DNA of 6,090 nt from Thermoplasmata archaeon (GTDB taxonomy: Archaea; Thermoplasmatota; Thermoplasmata; Lutacidiplasmatales; UBA184), in assembly GCA_030043855.1 (NCBI GenBank), contig JASHWW010000178.1:1-6090 (forward strand), read 5' to 3'. This document shows, piece by piece, positions 5,149 through 6,090 of the stretch (position 1 is its first letter; each line of letters begins with the position of its first letter). The notes under the pieces are model-generated. The model was not told the DNA's origin. It saw nothing but the letters and a program-made list of their open reading frames with translations, and made no database searches. Position numbers and translations under genes: made by a program.

Positions 5149-6090
5149 CTATACGGCAGGGATCGGCGCGACCAGTCGGACGGGGGACTCCGGGACGTCT
5201 TCGAGGACCCCGATGGAGCGATCGAGCCCCACCTGGGCGATGTCCTGGCCGTAGGCGACGGTCCGCCCGATCGACTCCAGGATCCGGGCCACCGCCGCCG
5301 CCGTCGCGGGCGGCATCGTGCCCCCGTTGACGGCCGGGAGGAGTCGATCCGCGAGCGACCGGCCGGACGCCATCAGCGCCTCACCCATGTCGAGGAGGTC
5401 GTTCGCGGCGGCGCCGTCGGAAGCTCCCATCGCGCCCTCCAGGTGGACCATCGCCTGCCGGTGGAACTGCTTCAACGAGGTGATCGGCCCCGACCCGTGG
5501 GGGAGGTCGACCAGGCGTCGCCCGGTCTCCCCGAGAGAGACGGCGTGGTCGGCGATCCGCTCGAGGCTCCGGGCGACCGTCCAGACCGCCAGGGGCTCGG
5601 CGCCGTATCCCCCCGTACCGAGCCGGAGGGCCGCGAGTCGCTGGAGATACCACGCTTCCCGGTCGATCTCGTCGTCCCGGCGCTCCCAGTAGCCGTCCTC
5701 CCCGAACGGGAGGTGCGACCAACTCTCCACGGCCTCGCGGTGGAAGTCGACGACGATTCGCCCCATCCGGGCGATCCGCTGTTCGAGGGGTACGGGGCTC
5801 TCGTACGCCAGGTCGCGGAGTCGCAGGACGCCGGCCTCGTCCGAGATGATCTCGGGCTGTCGGGTGCGCCGGCAGAACGTCCGGACGACCTCGCGGGTCG
5901 CGGTCGTCGGGTGCGGCCGCTCGCGGACGACGAACTCTCGGGCGCCCCCGAGGTACGCCCCGAGGAGGCGCCGGAACAGGTGCTCCGGGGGTTCGCCCCG
6001 TCCGACGGAGACGGTGGCGACGACGGTCGCGATCGGCGGGCGGGTCGGCAGGGCCGCGGCGAGCGCGGCCGGCGGGCGCGTCGGGCTCGG
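5149..6090 (-). CDS. phoU: Archaeal PhoU-family phosphate regulator, N-terminus outside window
   Basis: The visible 313 residues run from the right edge to the stop at 5149; the start and probably an AbrB/SpoVT-like DNA-binding domain lie outside. Residues about 20-58 (IATVVATVSVG, then EHLFRRLLGAYLGGAREFVV) match the linker domain that in archaeal PhoU proteins follows AbrB. Residues 64-94 (TREVVRTFCRR, EIISDEAGVLRLRDL) continue it. From about 98 to 300 come the two PhoU three-helix repeats. The first has RDDEIDREAWYLQRL at 138-152 and SLERIADHAVSLGE at 175-188, acidic motifs that bind metal in PhoU. The second has ESIGRTVAYGQDIAQVGL at 272-289, its partner helix. PhoU proteins couple the Pst phosphate transporter to gene control; no pst gene is in view. 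The AbrB fusion makes direct DNA binding likely, but that part is not seen. There is no membrane segment. Downstream on the same strand is sixA. An internal ATG at 5766 exists but would cut conserved sequence. Confidence 0.86.
   Translation of the reverse strand, partial: PSPTRPPAALAAALPTRPPIATVVATVSVGRGEPPEHLFRRLLGAYLGGAREFVVRERPHPTTATREVVRTFCRRTRQPEIISDEAGVLRLRDLAYESPVPLEQRIARMGRIVVDFHREAVESWSHLPFGEDGYWERRDDEIDREAWYLQRLAALRLGTGGYGAEPLAVWTVARSLERIADHAVSLGETGRRLVDLPHGSGPITSLKQFHRQAMVHLEGAMGASDGAAANDLLDMGEALMASGRSLADRLLPAVNGGTMPPATAAAVARILESIGRTVAYGQDIAQVGLDRSIGVLEDVPESPVRLVAPIPAV

Noticed and set aside
5318..5692. Plus-strand open frame opposite phoU
   Set aside because: It is low complexity Arg/Ser and lies opposite the conserved PhoU helices.
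1..6090. tRNA, rRNA, CRISPR array, insertion sequence or attachment site
   Set aside because: No cloverleaf-like segment, spaced direct repeats, transposase or terminal repeats were noticed on reading. Short inverted repeats seen are listed separately.

Overview
The window is a gene-dense stretch of very GC-rich DNA. It carries seven protein genes (two cut by the window edges), no RNA genes, no CRISPR array and no recognisable mobile element. No stretch above about 100 bases lacks a gene. The likely source is a high-GC archaeon, possibly from the Thermoplasmatota side of the Euryarchaeota. The pointers are the PhoU protein with the long N-terminal region typical of archaeal AbrB-PhoU regulators, an AT-rich box placed about 25 nt before a GTG start (leaderless style), and tandem thymidylate-kinase-like proteins of an unusual subtype. 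The lineage is an inference from protein style; no marker gene is present.

Layout. Positions 1-562, minus strand: 5' part of a DNA methyltransferase with an N-terminal winged-helix domain, cut by the window's left edge. Positions 559-1506, minus: a CHAD-domain protein. Positions 1507-1590: a short divergent promoter region. Positions 1591-3147, plus: an exopolyphosphatase (Ppx/GppA) with a C-terminal HD domain. Positions 3137-3838 and 3828-4565, plus: two consecutive thymidylate-kinase-like P-loop proteins, each overlapping the previous gene by 11 nt. Positions 4531-5070, minus: a SixA-type histidine phosphatase whose 3' end overlaps the second kinase tail to tail by 35 nt. Positions 5149-6090, minus: an archaeal PhoU-type regulator, cut by the right edge.

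How the genes fit together. CHAD domains bind polyphosphate, Ppx hydrolyses it or (pp)pGpp, PhoU proteins sense or regulate phosphate supply, and SixA-like enzymes remove phosphate from phosphohistidine. The window therefore reads as a phosphate/polyphosphate locus. Lying inside its Ppx operon are two P-loop kinases that would be labelled thymidylate kinases by homology. Their overlap with ppx, their shared non-standard C-terminal motif and the arginine in place of the Walker A lysine in the second copy raise the possibility that the pair has a role tied to polyphosphate or nucleotide-phosphate balance and is not plain dTMP kinase. The methyltransferase appears to be translationally coupled to the CHAD gene through a hairpin that presents a Shine-Dalgarno sequence, possibly with a CTG start.
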